NCBI RefSeq assembly: GCF_005954645.2
Contig: NZ_CP040695.2
Coordinates: 1,798,001 to 1,862,000 of the forward strand
Direction of reading: 5' to 3'
Source: Nocardioides sp. S-1144
Lineage (GTDB): Bacteria; Actinomycetota; Actinomycetes; Propionibacteriales; Nocardioidaceae
Length of the DNA: 64,000 bases
In this document: one piece after another, positions 7,453 to 15,672 of the stretch
Numbering within the stretch: the first letter of the stretch is position 1
Layout of the letters: each line of letters starts with the position of its first letter
Made by a program: the position numbers and the translations under genes
Notes under the pieces: model-generated
Databases searched by the model: none
What the model saw: the letters and a program-made list of their open reading frames with translations, nothing else
Told to the model about the DNA's origin: nothing

Positions 7453-8662
7453 ACCGCTCCGACTCCTGGGGTCGCTGACCTCGTCGGTCTCCCCGGCCGG
7501 CTGGACGGTGGGCGGGCTCGGCGTGCTCGCCGCGGTCGCGGGCCGGGTCGGCGGGTACGTCGAGCTCCAGGTCCTCGCCGTGCTGTGCGGGCTGGTGCTG
7601 CTGGTCAGCCTCGTCCTGCTGGTGGTCGCGCCCGGGCGGGTCGAGGCGAAGCTCGAGCTGCGGCCCGCCTCGACCGTCGCCGGGACGCCGGGCCGGGCCC
7701 TGCTGCGGGTGACCAACCGGGGCCGGTGGTCGGTGCGCCACCCGGTGGTCACGGTGCCGGTCCGGGCCGGTGCGGTCGTCGTCGAGCGCGGCTTCGTGCG
7801 GCTGCCGCGGCTGCGGCCCGGGGTGCAGCACCAGGAGGAGGTCGTGCTGCCGGCGATGGAGCGCGGCATCGTCCAGGTCGGCCCGGTCGGCGCCCGGCGC
7901 ACCGACCCGCTCGGCCTGTTCCGGCGCGACCGCGACTGGACCGGCGTCGCGGACCTCGCCGTGCGTCCCCGGATGACCCCGATCGAGACGATGGCGCCCG
8001 GTCACGTCCCCGACCACGACGGGACGCCGAGCGAGGAGGTCTCGATGAGCGACCTCGCCTTCCACGCCCTGCGCGAGTACGTCCCCGGCGACGACCTGCG
8101 GCACGTGCACTGGCGCTCCTCGGCCCGGGCGGGGGTGCTCCACGTGCGGCAGTACCACGACACCCGGCGCAGCCACGTCGTGATCGTGGTCGACCGGCAC
8201 GAGGAGTCCTACCCCCGCGCCCAGGACTTCGAGCTCGCGCTGTCGATCGCGACGTCGGTCGCCGTCCGGCTGACCGAGGAGGGCTACACCCTCACCTTCG
8301 TGTGCGGCCCCGACGTCGGTGCCGACGCGATCGGCGTCGTGCTGGACGCCTCGTGCCGCGCGGTGCTCGGCCCCGACGACCTCGAGGAGAGTGCCCGGAC
8401 GGCGTCCCGCATGGCGCCCGGCTCCAGCCAGCTCGTCGTGGTGTCGGGGGTGCTCGGTGCCCCGCAGCGCGTGCAGGGCTGCCGCGCGGCGTTCGCCGAC
8501 GACGTCCGGTTCCTCGGGCTGGCGACCGGGCGGGTGCCGGGCGAGTCCCGCGACGACCCGCCGCGCGACCTCGGCGCGGGCCCCGCGCGGATGCTGCGGG
8601 TCCGGCGGATGGCCGAGCTGCCCGGCGTCCTGGCGGCCAGCGTGCTGGGGGAGGGCCGGTGA
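7445..8662 (+). CDS. DUF58 domain-containing membrane protein
   Basis: 405 residues. Two hydrophobic helices occupy roughly residues 18-60, then a soluble region with the DUF58 signature 'LREYVPGDDLRHVHWRSSAR' near 210-230 and a degenerate VWA-like core ('VVIVVDRH'). DUF58 proteins are the usual partners of MoxR ATPases together with transglutaminase-like proteins. The GTG at 7445 overlaps the MoxR stop by 8 nt, and its own TGA overlaps the next GTG, so all three are coupled. The biochemical role is not established for the family. Confidence 0.92.
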   Translation: MREPLRLLGSLTSSVSPAGWTVGGLGVLAAVAGRVGGYVELQVLAVLCGLVLLVSLVLLVVAPGRVEAKLELRPASTVAGTPGRALLRVTNRGRWSVRHPVVTVPVRAGAVVVERGFVRLPRLRPGVQHQEEVVLPAMERGIVQVGPVGARRTDPLGLFRRDRDWTGVADLAVRPRMTPIETMAPGHVPDHDGTPSEEVSMSDLAFHALREYVPGDDLRHVHWRSSARAGVLHVRQYHDTRRSHVVIVVDRHEESYPRAQDFELALSIATSVAVRLTEEGYTLTFVCGPDVGADAIGVVLDASCRAVLGPDDLEESARTASRMAPGSSQLVVVSGVLGAPQRVQGCRAAFADDVRFLGLATGRVPGESRDDPPRDLGAGPARMLRVRRMAELPGVLAASVLGEGR

Positions 8663-8690
8663 GCGGGGCACGGCCGGTGAGCGGGGCACG
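8655..8690 (+). repeat. Tandem 18-bp duplication at the transglutaminase-like gene start
   Basis: Two perfect copies of an 18-bp unit (GCCGGTGAGCGGGGCACG) plus a 5-bp third start. Each copy carries a GTG, at 8659 and 8677, giving two in-frame starts and the peptide repeat VSGARP-VSGARP. Confidence 0.85.
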
Positions 8691-10839
8691 GCCGGCGAGC
8701 ACCCCCACCCGCACCGACGGCGTCCTGGCCGACGCGGTGCTGGCCCTGCTCGCGAGCGGCGTCGTGCTGCTGGCCTGGCAGCCGACCTACGCAGGCTCGG
8801 GGTGGTGGATCGCCGGCCTGTCGGCCTCGTTCCTCGCCGTGATGGTCGCCGTCGCGGTGCGCGACGCCGGGGGCGGCGGCGAGGTCGTGACGCTCGGGCT
8901 CTTCGCGGGCTACCTGGTCGTGGCGGGCCCGCTGGCCCGCGGCAGCCTGGCCGTGGAGGGCTGGGACACCGTGACCGACGGCATCCGCGGCTCGTGGGAG
9001 GTGTGGCACCAGCTGCTCACGACGCACCCGCCGGTGACGGCCGCAGGTCCGACCCTGCTGCCGCCGATCCTCACCGGGCTGGTGAGCGGGGGCTTCGCGG
9101 CGACCCTCGCGCTCGGGTCGCGGCGCCCGGCGGTGCCGCTGGTCCCGGTGGCGCTGGCGCTGGGCGCGGTGCTCCTGGTCGGGCAGCACCAGGCGGCGTC
9201 GGTGCTCGGCGTCGGCGTCGGGGCCGGCGCGGTGGCCGTCGTGTGGCTGCAGGTGCGCGCGGCCCGGCTCGAGGCCGAGGAGATCGGCCGGGACCCGGCT
9301 CGGCGGCGGCGCACCGTCGTCGCCCTGGTCGTGGTCGCCCTGTGCGGGGCGGCCTCGTTGCGCCTGGTCGGCGGCGACCCGGTCGAGGACCGCTACGTGC
9401 TGCGCGACGGGGTGCGCCCCTTCGCGGTCTCGGGCATCGTCACGCCGCTCGACTCGTTGCGCGACCTCGTCCTGTCGGACCGCAAGCTGCTCCAGGTCGA
9501 CGGCCTGCCCGCCGGCCACCGGCTGCGGTTCGTGGCCCTCGACCGGTACGACGGGCAGAGCTGGACGGCCGACAACGACACCGACCCCGTGCGTGACGAC
9601 GACCGGTTCCTCCACGTCTCCGAGACCGTCGAGAACCCGGCGGCGGGCGAGGTGCGCGAGGTCACCGTCCGCGCCACCCGGTACTGGGACCGCCCCTGGG
9701 TGCCGACGGTCGGGGCGGTGCAGTCCCTCGGGTTCCAGGGCTCCGACGCCGACCTCGGCTCGGACCTGCTCTACAACCCGGCGACCCAGTCGGCGCTGCT
9801 GCCGGGGGGCCTCGACGCCGACGTGCGCTACGCCTTCACCGCCATCGACACCGACCGGCTCGCCGACCGCCGGGTGGAGGGGTCGGCCGCCTACGACGAG
9901 GAGCTCCGCGACCGTCTCCAGGTCCTCGACGAGGTCGTGTCCTACTGGTCGATCGGCGCCTACACGCCGATGGACGCGCTCTCCAAGGTCGCCGAGGGCA
10001 TCCGCAAGGTCGGTCGCTACAGCCACGGCGTGGAGCCGTGGGAGCAGCGGTTCGAGAGCGGGCACGACCTCCGCCGGCTGACCGACGAGTTCCTGCTGAC
10101 GGTGCCCACCGTCGGCGACGAGGAGCAGTACGCGGCCGCGATGGCCCTGCTCGCCACCCGGATGCGGATCCCGGCCCGCGTCGTCGTCGGCGCGGTCGTC
10201 CCGCGCGACGGCGCGGTCCGCGGCTCCGACGTGACGGCGTGGGTCGAGATCCGCGCCGAGGACGGGACCTGGCGCACCATCCCGGCCGAGGTCTTCATGA
10301 GCCGCAAGCCCCCTGACCGGCTCACCGCCGGCGGGCCGGTCGACCGCGACTACCAGCCGCCGAGCGACGTCGAGCCGCAGCTCCCCGACGCCCGGCCGGA
10401 GCAGCCCGCCGACCGCGAGGACGGCCCCGACGCCGACCGCGACCGCGGCGCCGCGTGGTGGCTGCTGCTGCCGTCGGTGCTCCTGCTCCTGGTGGTGGCG
10501 GTGCCGGCGGCCAAGTGGGTCCGCCGTCGACGACGCCTCCGGTCGCGGCGGGTCAGCGCCCGCTACGCCGGTGCCTGGGACGAGCTCGTCGACCACGCCC
10601 GCGACCTCGGCGTCGACGTCCCGGTGTCGGCGGCGCGACCGGGCCAGGCCGCCGTCCTGGAGGGGACGCTGCCGCTCGCGCTCGAGGCCGACCGGCGCAT
10701 CTACGGAGCCGGCGACCTCGACCCGGGTGACGCCGACGCCTTCTGGGAGCTGGTGCGCGCCGAGCTCCGGGAGATGGACGCCGCGGTCCCGCGGTGGCGC
10801 CGGGTGCTCGCGCTGCTCGACCCCCGTACCCTGCGCTGA
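8659..10839 (+). CDS. TgpA/DUF3488-type transglutaminase-like membrane protein, apparently catalytically degenerate
   Basis: 726 residues. About six N-terminal membrane helices (to residue ~240), a long extracytoplasmic part with a transglutaminase-like fold, one membrane helix near residues 605-630 (LLLPSVLLLLVVAVPAAKWV) and a cytoplasmic DUF4129-like tail. In the core the usual catalytic Cys position reads 'GDEEQYAAAMALLA' without Cys, and the catalytic His of 'HAWVE' is Thr ('VTAWVEI'). The active-site triad thus appears lost and a structural role is more likely. The GTG at 8659 overlaps the DUF58 stop (GTGA); a second GTG at 8677 comes from an 18-bp duplication. It is last in the MoxR run. 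Confidence 0.88.
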   Translation: MSGARPVSGARPASTPTRTDGVLADAVLALLASGVVLLAWQPTYAGSGWWIAGLSASFLAVMVAVAVRDAGGGGEVVTLGLFAGYLVVAGPLARGSLAVEGWDTVTDGIRGSWEVWHQLLTTHPPVTAAGPTLLPPILTGLVSGGFAATLALGSRRPAVPLVPVALALGAVLLVGQHQAASVLGVGVGAGAVAVVWLQVRAARLEAEEIGRDPARRRRTVVALVVVALCGAASLRLVGGDPVEDRYVLRDGVRPFAVSGIVTPLDSLRDLVLSDRKLLQVDGLPAGHRLRFVALDRYDGQSWTADNDTDPVRDDDRFLHVSETVENPAAGEVREVTVRATRYWDRPWVPTVGAVQSLGFQGSDADLGSDLLYNPATQSALLPGGLDADVRYAFTAIDTDRLADRRVEGSAAYDEELRDRLQVLDEVVSYWSIGAYTPMDALSKVAEGIRKVGRYSHGVEPWEQRFESGHDLRRLTDEFLLTVPTVGDEEQYAAAMALLATRMRIPARVVVGAVVPRDGAVRGSDVTAWVEIRAEDGTWRTIPAEVFMSRKPPDRLTAGGPVDRDYQPPSDVEPQLPDARPEQPADREDGPDADRDRGAAWWLLLPSVLLLLVVAVPAAKWVRRRRRLRSRRVSARYAGAWDELVDHARDLGVDVPVSAARPGQAAVLEGTLPLALEADRRIYGAGDLDPGDADAFWELVRAELREMDAAVPRWRRVLALLDPRTLR

Positions 10840-10906
10840 GCCGATCAGGGGCTCCCTCCACGCCTGCCTGCGGGACAAAGAGGTCGGCCCCTGCGCGACG
10901 TGAGGG

Positions 10907-11767
10907 TCAGCGCAGATCGGCGCCCAGGATCGCGGTGCCCGGCGTGATCGCCCCGCGGACGCCGGACCAGCCGCCCCACACCCGGTCGTGACCGGCGGGC
11001 CACTCCGGCTCGAGCAGCGTGGTGAGGACGAAGCCCGCGCCGGCGAGCAGGGAGACCCAGTCGCCCAGGGTGCGGTGGTGCTCGACGTAGGTGACCTCCC
11101 CGGTGGCGTCGTCGACCTCGACGTACGGGGTGCGGTCCCAGTACGACTGGCTCGCGGTCAGCCCGGCCGCGGACGGGTCGTCGGGGAACATCCACCGCGT
11201 CGGGTGGGTGATGGAGAAGGCGAACCGGCCGCCCGGCCGGAGCACCCGGGCGGTCTCGGCGACGGCGGCGTCGATCTCGCGCACGAACTGCAGGGCGCCG
11301 AAGGAGGAGAAGACGACGTCGAACGACGCGTCGGCGAACGGCAGGTGGGTGGCGGTGCCGAGCACCGACGGGACGCGGACGCCCGTCTCGTCGTCGATGC
11401 GCCGCGAGTGCTGGAGCTGGCGGTGCGACAGGTCGAGCCCGACGGCCCGGCCGCCGCGGGCCCGCACCCACCGCGAGCACTGGCCGGCGCCGGAGCCGAC
11501 CTCGAGGACGTCGCGACCGGCCAGTCCGGCGGGGTCGCCGAGCACCCCGGCCTCGGCCTCGGTGAGCCCCTCGGGTCCCCACACGAAGCCGACGTCGCCC
11601 AGGAAGGCGCCGTGGGTGGCCTGGTACTCGTCGGCGTAGCGGTCCCAGTCGGGGCCGTTGGCGCGTCGTGACTGCTCCTCGGTGACCGGACGGCGGACCG
11701 AGCGCACCGAGTCGGGCAGGTCGGGGTGGTGCCGCGAGTCGGGGGCGTGGGGATCGGCGCCGGGCAT
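10907..11767 (-). CDS. Class I SAM-dependent methyltransferase
   Basis: 286 residues. Motif I 'VLEVGSGAGQCSRWVRARGG' near 100-120, then 'AVGLDLSHRQL', 'LPFADASFDVVFSSFGALQF' and 'RVLRPGGRFAFS': a complete small-molecule methyltransferase core. The N-terminal 'W.RYADEYQATHGAFLGD' pattern is characteristic of a conserved actinobacterial subfamily annotated only as methyltransferase. ATG 11767 is chosen because TACGGT lies six bases upstream; the same frame stays open further back but lacks coding character. It is divergent from the phosphotransferase-like gene. Confidence 0.88.
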   Translation of the reverse strand: MPGADPHAPDSRHHPDLPDSVRSVRRPVTEEQSRRANGPDWDRYADEYQATHGAFLGDVGFVWGPEGLTEAEAGVLGDPAGLAGRDVLEVGSGAGQCSRWVRARGGRAVGLDLSHRQLQHSRRIDDETGVRVPSVLGTATHLPFADASFDVVFSSFGALQFVREIDAAVAETARVLRPGGRFAFSITHPTRWMFPDDPSAAGLTASQSYWDRTPYVEVDDATGEVTYVEHHRTLGDWVSLLAGAGFVLTTLLEPEWPAGHDRVWGGWSGVRGAITPGTAILGADLR

Positions 11768-11773
11768 GGCAGA

Positions 11774-11779
11774 ACCGTA
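11774..11779 (-). promoter_or_regulatory. -10 box TACGGT, leaderless promoter of the methyltransferase gene
   Basis: TACGGT, 6-nt spacer, ATG at 11767. Confidence 0.6.
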
Positions 11780-11815
11780 GCGAGCCGGGCGGCCCGCTCC
11801 CGAACACGGCGCCGG

Positions 11816-11821
11816 TACCGT
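11816..11821 (+). promoter_or_regulatory. -10 box TACCGT, leaderless promoter of the phosphotransferase-like gene
   Basis: TACCGT, 6-nt spacer, GTG at 11828. Divergent from the box at 11774. Confidence 0.6.
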
Positions 11822-11827
11822 GACCCG

Positions 11828-12724
11828 GTGCTCGACGACGACTTCGCCTCCCTGAGACCGCTCGAGGGCGACCGCTCGGGGGAGACGTTCGTGGCCGAGG
11901 TCGGCGGCGAGCGACAGGTGGTCCGCGTCTACGCGCGCGACCCCGCCCGGGCCGAGGTGGACGCCGCGCTGCTGCGACTGGTGCGCGGACTGGTGCCGGT
12001 CCCCGACGTCCTCGAGGTGCGGCCGCCGCGCGGGGACCTGCCGGCGCTGCTGGTCACGTCGTTCGTGCCGGGGGTCAGGGGCGACCTGCACCTGGCCTCC
12101 CTCCCCGACGACCTGAGTGGCGGCTTCGCCTGGGCCCTGGCCGAGGTCGCCGCGACGCTCGCCGGGATGCCGACGCTGACCCGCGGCGCCCTGACCGGCG
12201 CCGGTCTGCGGATCGAGCCGCTCGACGGCGGCGCCGACGGGCTCCCGGCGCACGTCGAGGCGCGCCGGCCCGACCTGGCGCACTGGTCGTCGGAGGAGCT
12301 CGCCGGCCTCGACGAGGTCGCCGGGACCGCGCAGGCCCTCCTCGACACCGTCGACCGGAGCTGCCTGGTGCACGGCGGGCTCGAGCCCAGGAACGTGGTC
12401 GTCGACCCCGTGACCAGGTGGATCACCGCGGTGGTCGGCTGGGAGCACGCGCACGCCGGGCACCCGTTCGCCGACCTCGGCAGCGTGCTGCGCCTCGACC
12501 GTGGCCCCGCCTACGTGGAGGTCGCGCTGTCCGCGTTCGAGGACCGCCACGGGGTGCCACCCGACGAGGCGCTCGCGCTGGCCCGGGCCGCCGACCTGTG
12601 GGCACTCACCGACCTCGCCGGGCGCCGTCGGCAGGACCCGGCGGCGCAGCGTGCCCACGACCTGCTCCGGGGCATCGCCGCCTCGCGCGACCTGGGTTGG
12701 ACTCTGCCGGAAGCGCCCGCGTAG
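11828..12724 (+). CDS. APH-fold phosphotransferase-like protein, probable pseudokinase
   Basis: 298 residues with the aminoglycoside-phosphotransferase/choline-kinase fold: an N-lobe with 'LPALLVTSFVPGVRGDLHLA', a catalytic-loop region 'CLVHGGLEPRNVVVD' and a following 'AVVGWEHAHAGHPFADLGSV'. In active members these read HGDxxxxN and (I/L)DWExAxxG. Here both the catalytic-base Asp and the Mg-binding Asp are Gly, while surrounding residues are kept. Phosphotransfer is therefore unlikely; substrate binding or regulation is possible. GTG 11828 follows TACCGT by six bases. It lies directly upstream of rpsA, whose promoter overlaps its stop codon. Confidence 0.82.
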   Translation: MLDDDFASLRPLEGDRSGETFVAEVGGERQVVRVYARDPARAEVDAALLRLVRGLVPVPDVLEVRPPRGDLPALLVTSFVPGVRGDLHLASLPDDLSGGFAWALAEVAATLAGMPTLTRGALTGAGLRIEPLDGGADGLPAHVEARRPDLAHWSSEELAGLDEVAGTAQALLDTVDRSCLVHGGLEPRNVVVDPVTRWITAVVGWEHAHAGHPFADLGSVLRLDRGPAYVEVALSAFEDRHGVPPDEALALARAADLWALTDLAGRRRQDPAAQRAHDLLRGIAASRDLGWTLPEAPA

Positions 12725-12727
12725 ACT
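12722..12727 (+). promoter_or_regulatory. -10 box TAGACT, candidate rpsA promoter
   Basis: TAGACT overlaps the stop codon of the phosphotransferase-like gene and would give a leader of about 105 nt before rpsA. A second candidate, TAGGAT, lies about 12 nt before the ATG. No classic ribosome site is visible; the choice between them is undecided. Confidence 0.4.
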
Positions 12728-12837
12728 TGGCCCTTGCGCCAGGTCTCTGTCGTCGTCCCATACGGAGCGGACCTCGAGAATCTCGGATTCCCGGCGTGCC
12801 CACACGACTTCTGTCCACCCTAGGATCCCATCCACTT

Positions 12838-14307
12838 ATGACCATTGCCTTTCTCCCGGATTACGACGCGCCCCAGGTGGCGATCAACGACATCGGGTCC
12901 GAAGAGGACTTCCTTGCCGCCATCGACCTGACGATCAAGTACTTCAACGATGGCGACATCGTTGAGGGCACCATCGTCAAGGTCGACCGTGACGAGGTGC
13001 TCCTCGACATCGGTTACAAGACCGAGGGCGTCATCCCGTCCCGCGAGCTCTCGATCAAGCACGACGTCGACCCGTCCGAGGTCGTCTCCGTCGGCGACAA
13101 GGTCGAGGCCCTCGTCCTCCAGAAGGAGGACAAGGAAGGCCGGCTGATCCTGTCCAAGAAGCGCGCCCAGTACGAGCGCGCCTGGGGCACCATCGAGCAG
13201 GTCAAGGAGGAGGACGGCGTCGTCGAGGGCACCGTCATCGAGGTCGTCAAGGGCGGCCTCATCCTCGACATCGGCCTGCGCGGCTTCCTGCCGGCCTCCC
13301 TCGTGGAGATGCGTCGCGTCCGCGACCTGCAGCCCTACGTCGGCCAGGTCCTCGAGGCCAAGATCATCGAGCTCGACAAGAACCGCAACAACGTGGTCCT
13401 GTCGCGCCGTGCCTGGCTCGAGCAGACCCAGTCCGAGGTCCGCCACGGCTTCCTCACCCAGCTGCAGAAGGGCCAGATCCGCAAGGGTGTCGTGTCCTCG
13501 ATCGTCAACTTCGGTGCGTTCGTCGACCTCGGCGGCGTCGACGGTCTGGTCCACGTCTCCGAGCTGTCCTGGAAGCACATCGACCACCCCTCCGAGGTGG
13601 TCACCGTCGGTGACGAGGTCACCGTCGAGGTGCTCGACGTCGACATGGACCGCGAGCGCGTCTCGCTGTCGCTGAAGGCGACCCAGGAGGACCCGTGGCA
13701 GCACTTCGCCCGGACCCACCAGATCGGTCAGATCGTGCCGGGCAAGGTCACCAAGCTGGTGCCGTTCGGTTCGTTCGTCCGCGTCGAGGAGGGCATCGAG
13801 GGCCTGGTGCACATCTCCGAGCTGGCCGAGCGCCACGTGGAGATCCCCGAGCAGGTCGTCCAGGTCAACGACGACGTCATGGTCAAGATCATCGACATCG
13901 ACCTCGAGCGTCGCCGGATCTCGCTGTCGCTGAAGCAGGCCAACGAGACCGCGACCGCGACCGACGTCGACGAGTTCGACCCCACGCTCTACGGCATGGC
14001 GGCGACCTACGACGAGCAGGGCAACTACGTCTACCCGGAGGGCTTCGACTCCGAGACCGGCGAGTGGCTCGAGGGCTTCGACGACCAGCGCGCCGTCTGG
14101 GAGGAGCAGTACGCCAAGGCGCACGCTCGCTGGGAGGCCCACGTCAAGCAGCAGGCCGACGCCAAGACGGCCGACGCCGAGGCCGGCGAGGCCACCTCGT
14201 ACTCCTCCGGTGGCGACGACGTCGACACCGAGGGCGACGGCGGCTCGCTCGCCTCGGACGAGGCGCTGCAGGCGCTCCGCGAGAAGCTCACGGGCGGCCA
14301 GGCCTGA
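12838..14307 (+). CDS. rpsA: 30S ribosomal protein S1
   Basis: 489 residues with four S1/OB repeats: beginning near residues 37 (GDIVEGTIVKVDRDEVLLDI), 123 (GVVEGTVIEVVKGGLILDIG), 208 (GQIRKGVVSSIVNFGAFVDL) and 293 (GQIVPGKVTKLVPFGSFVRV), followed by an acidic/Ala-rich tail (about 370-489). Four repeats is the usual actinobacterial form, against six in proteobacteria. It binds mRNA on the 30S subunit to assist initiation. The N-terminus (MTIAFLPDYDAPQVAINDIG) is conserved in actinobacterial S1 proteins and fixes ATG 12838, although no strong ribosome site precedes it. A strong hairpin follows the gene. Confidence 0.98.
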   Translation: MTIAFLPDYDAPQVAINDIGSEEDFLAAIDLTIKYFNDGDIVEGTIVKVDRDEVLLDIGYKTEGVIPSRELSIKHDVDPSEVVSVGDKVEALVLQKEDKEGRLILSKKRAQYERAWGTIEQVKEEDGVVEGTVIEVVKGGLILDIGLRGFLPASLVEMRRVRDLQPYVGQVLEAKIIELDKNRNNVVLSRRAWLEQTQSEVRHGFLTQLQKGQIRKGVVSSIVNFGAFVDLGGVDGLVHVSELSWKHIDHPSEVVTVGDEVTVEVLDVDMDRERVSLSLKATQEDPWQHFARTHQIGQIVPGKVTKLVPFGSFVRVEEGIEGLVHISELAERHVEIPEQVVQVNDDVMVKIIDIDLERRRISLSLKQANETATATDVDEFDPTLYGMAATYDEQGNYVYPEGFDSETGEWLEGFDDQRAVWEEQYAKAHARWEAHVKQQADAKTADAEAGEATSYSSGGDDVDTEGDGGSLASDEALQALREKLTGGQA

Positions 14308-14340
14308 CCTCACGGTCGGGTCCCCACCCCTAGCACGCAC

Positions 14341-14374
14341 GAAGGCCCGGTCCCCTCGCGGGGGCCGGGCCTTC
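14341..14374 (+). terminator. Hairpin terminator after rpsA
   Basis: GC-rich inverted repeat: GAAGGCCCGG(T)CCCC, loop TCGC, GGGG(G)CCGGGCCTTC, 33 nt after the rpsA stop. It has no U-tract, as is common in actinobacteria, and may also end the small minus-strand gene at 14427. Confidence 0.75.
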
Positions 14375-14426
14375 GGCGTTCCCGGACCGGACCTGGTCGG
14401 CCCGTTCCGGCTCGGGCGGGCATGGA

Positions 14427-14591
14427 TCAGGCCGCGCGGTCGAGCGGGGCCTGGTCGGAGGGCGGCAGGAAGCGCGCGTCGACGGCGCGGGAGCGGGGCG
14501 GGCGCACGGGCGCGCCGTCGTGGATCAGCACACGCAGGGTCTCGACCATCCCGAGGACGGAGAGAGCCGCAATCAGCCACAGGAACCACAT
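14427..14591 (-). CDS. Small membrane protein of unknown function (54 aa)
   Basis: Reading the minus strand from ATG 14591 gives MWFLWLIAALSVLGMVETLR, a likely single membrane helix, then a Pro/Arg-rich tail ending in QAPLDRAA and TGA. Composition and third-position GC are gene-like, and the gene fits neatly between the rpsA terminator and the next promoter. I do not recognise the family. There is no clear ribosome site, but CATCAT lies six bases or so upstream of the ATG. A chance ORF cannot be excluded. Confidence 0.5.
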   Translation of the reverse strand: MWFLWLIAALSVLGMVETLRVLIHDGAPVRPPRSRAVDARFLPPSDQAPLDRAA

Positions 14592-14680
14592 GACGCCATG
14601 ATGCGCCCGATCCGCGGGCCGCGCCAGGCTCGCAACTGGCAGAGATCGCCGGGTGGGTCGATTTCCTGCCAGGTCGGCGC

Positions 14681-14686
14681 TAGGGT
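14681..14686 (+). promoter_or_regulatory. -10 box TAGGGT, leaderless promoter of the GlxA/AraC gene
   Basis: TAGGGT, 6-nt spacer, GTG at 14693. Confidence 0.6.
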
Positions 14687-14692
14687 CGTCGG

Positions 14693-15637
14693 GTGCAGAA
14701 GGTCGCGGTCATCGTGCAGGACGGGGCGGAGCCCTTCGGGCTCGGCTCCCTCGTCGAGGTGTGGGGCGAGCCGTACCACGCCGACGACGACAACCCGGTC
14801 TTCGACTTCCAGGTGTGCACCCCGCGACCGGGACGGGTCACCGGGCGCGCCGGCTACGACCTGCTGGTCGACGTCGGGCTGGAGGCCGCGGCCGACGCCG
14901 ACCTGGTCTGCCTCTCACCCAAGTACGACTTCCTCGACCACGACCCCGCGGTCCTCGAGGTCGCCCGCGCCGCCCACGACCGCGGCGCCATCGTCTACGC
15001 CCACTGCAGCGGGGTCTTCGAGCTCGCCGCGGCCGGGCTGCTCGAGGGCCGCGAGTGCACGACGCACTGGCGCTACACCGACCGGCTCGCGCGGATGTAC
15101 CCGGACGCGATCGTGCGGCCCGACGTCCTGTACGTGCAGTCGGGCAACGTGCTCACCGGCGCCGGCAGCGCCGCCGGGATCGACGCCTCCCTGCACCTGC
15201 TGCGCCAGACCTTCGGGGCGCGCGTGGCCGCCACCACCGCCCGGCGCATCGTCGTCCCGCCGCACCGCGACGGCGGCCAGGCGCAGTTCATCTCCCGGCA
15301 GGTCGTCGACTGCCAGGCCGAGACCCTCGGCGCGGTGCTCACCTGGGCCCTGGAGAACCTCGCCGAGCCGCTCGACGTCGACACGCTGGCGCGCAAGGCC
15401 CACATGTCGCCGCGCACCTTCGCGCGACGCTTCCGCGACGAGACCGGGACGACGCCGCACGCCTGGGTGACCGCCCAGCGGCTCCAGCTCGCCGAGGAGA
15501 TGCTCGAGCGCACCGACAACTCCGTCGACCACATCGCCGCCGAGGTGGGCTTCGGCAACGCCGCCACCCTGCGCCACCACTTCACCCGGGTCCGCGGCGT
15601 CAGCCCGCAGGTCTACCGCCGCCAGTTCGCGTGTTGA
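14693..15637 (+). CDS. GlxA-family transcriptional regulator (DJ-1/PfpI + AraC HTH)
   Basis: 314 residues in two domains: an amidase-like DJ-1/PfpI domain (about 1-175) with the nucleophile-elbow region 'IVYAHCSGVFELAAAGLL' (Cys ~105), and a C-terminal AraC double helix-turn-helix (about 215-314) with 'MSPRTFARRFRDETGTTPHA' and 'AAEVGFGNAATLRHHFTRVR'. Such regulators respond to an unknown small ligand and control adjacent catabolic or export genes. GTG 14693 follows TAGGGT by six bases. No target gene is obvious: downstream lies the 114-bp repeat block and then convergent genes. It is the first gene of the block between rpsA and coaE. Confidence 0.92.
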   Translation: MQKVAVIVQDGAEPFGLGSLVEVWGEPYHADDDNPVFDFQVCTPRPGRVTGRAGYDLLVDVGLEAAADADLVCLSPKYDFLDHDPAVLEVARAAHDRGAIVYAHCSGVFELAAAGLLEGRECTTHWRYTDRLARMYPDAIVRPDVLYVQSGNVLTGAGSAAGIDASLHLLRQTFGARVAATTARRIVVPPHRDGGQAQFISRQVVDCQAETLGAVLTWALENLAEPLDVDTLARKAHMSPRTFARRFRDETGTTPHAWVTAQRLQLAEEMLERTDNSVDHIAAEVGFGNAATLRHHFTRVRGVSPQVYRRQFAC

Positions 15638-15672
15638 CCTGACTGCCCGAGCTTGCGAGGGCCAGTCAGGTC
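15636..15672 (+). terminator. Inverted repeat overlapping the GlxA/AraC stop codon
   Basis: GACCTGACTG(CCC) pairs with (GGGC)CAGTCAGGTC around a 13-nt middle; the TGA stop lies in the left arm. It probably works as a terminator. The right arm belongs to the first 114-bp repeat unit. Confidence 0.6.

Noticed and set aside
8284..10878. 864-codon minus-strand frame opposite the transglutaminase-like gene
   Set aside because: Composition typical of antisense in GC-rich DNA, no motifs, no start signal.
12820..14589. 589-codon minus-strand frame opposite rpsA
   Set aside because: Asp/Leu/Val-rich antisense translation of the S1 repeats; rpsA on the plus strand is unambiguous.
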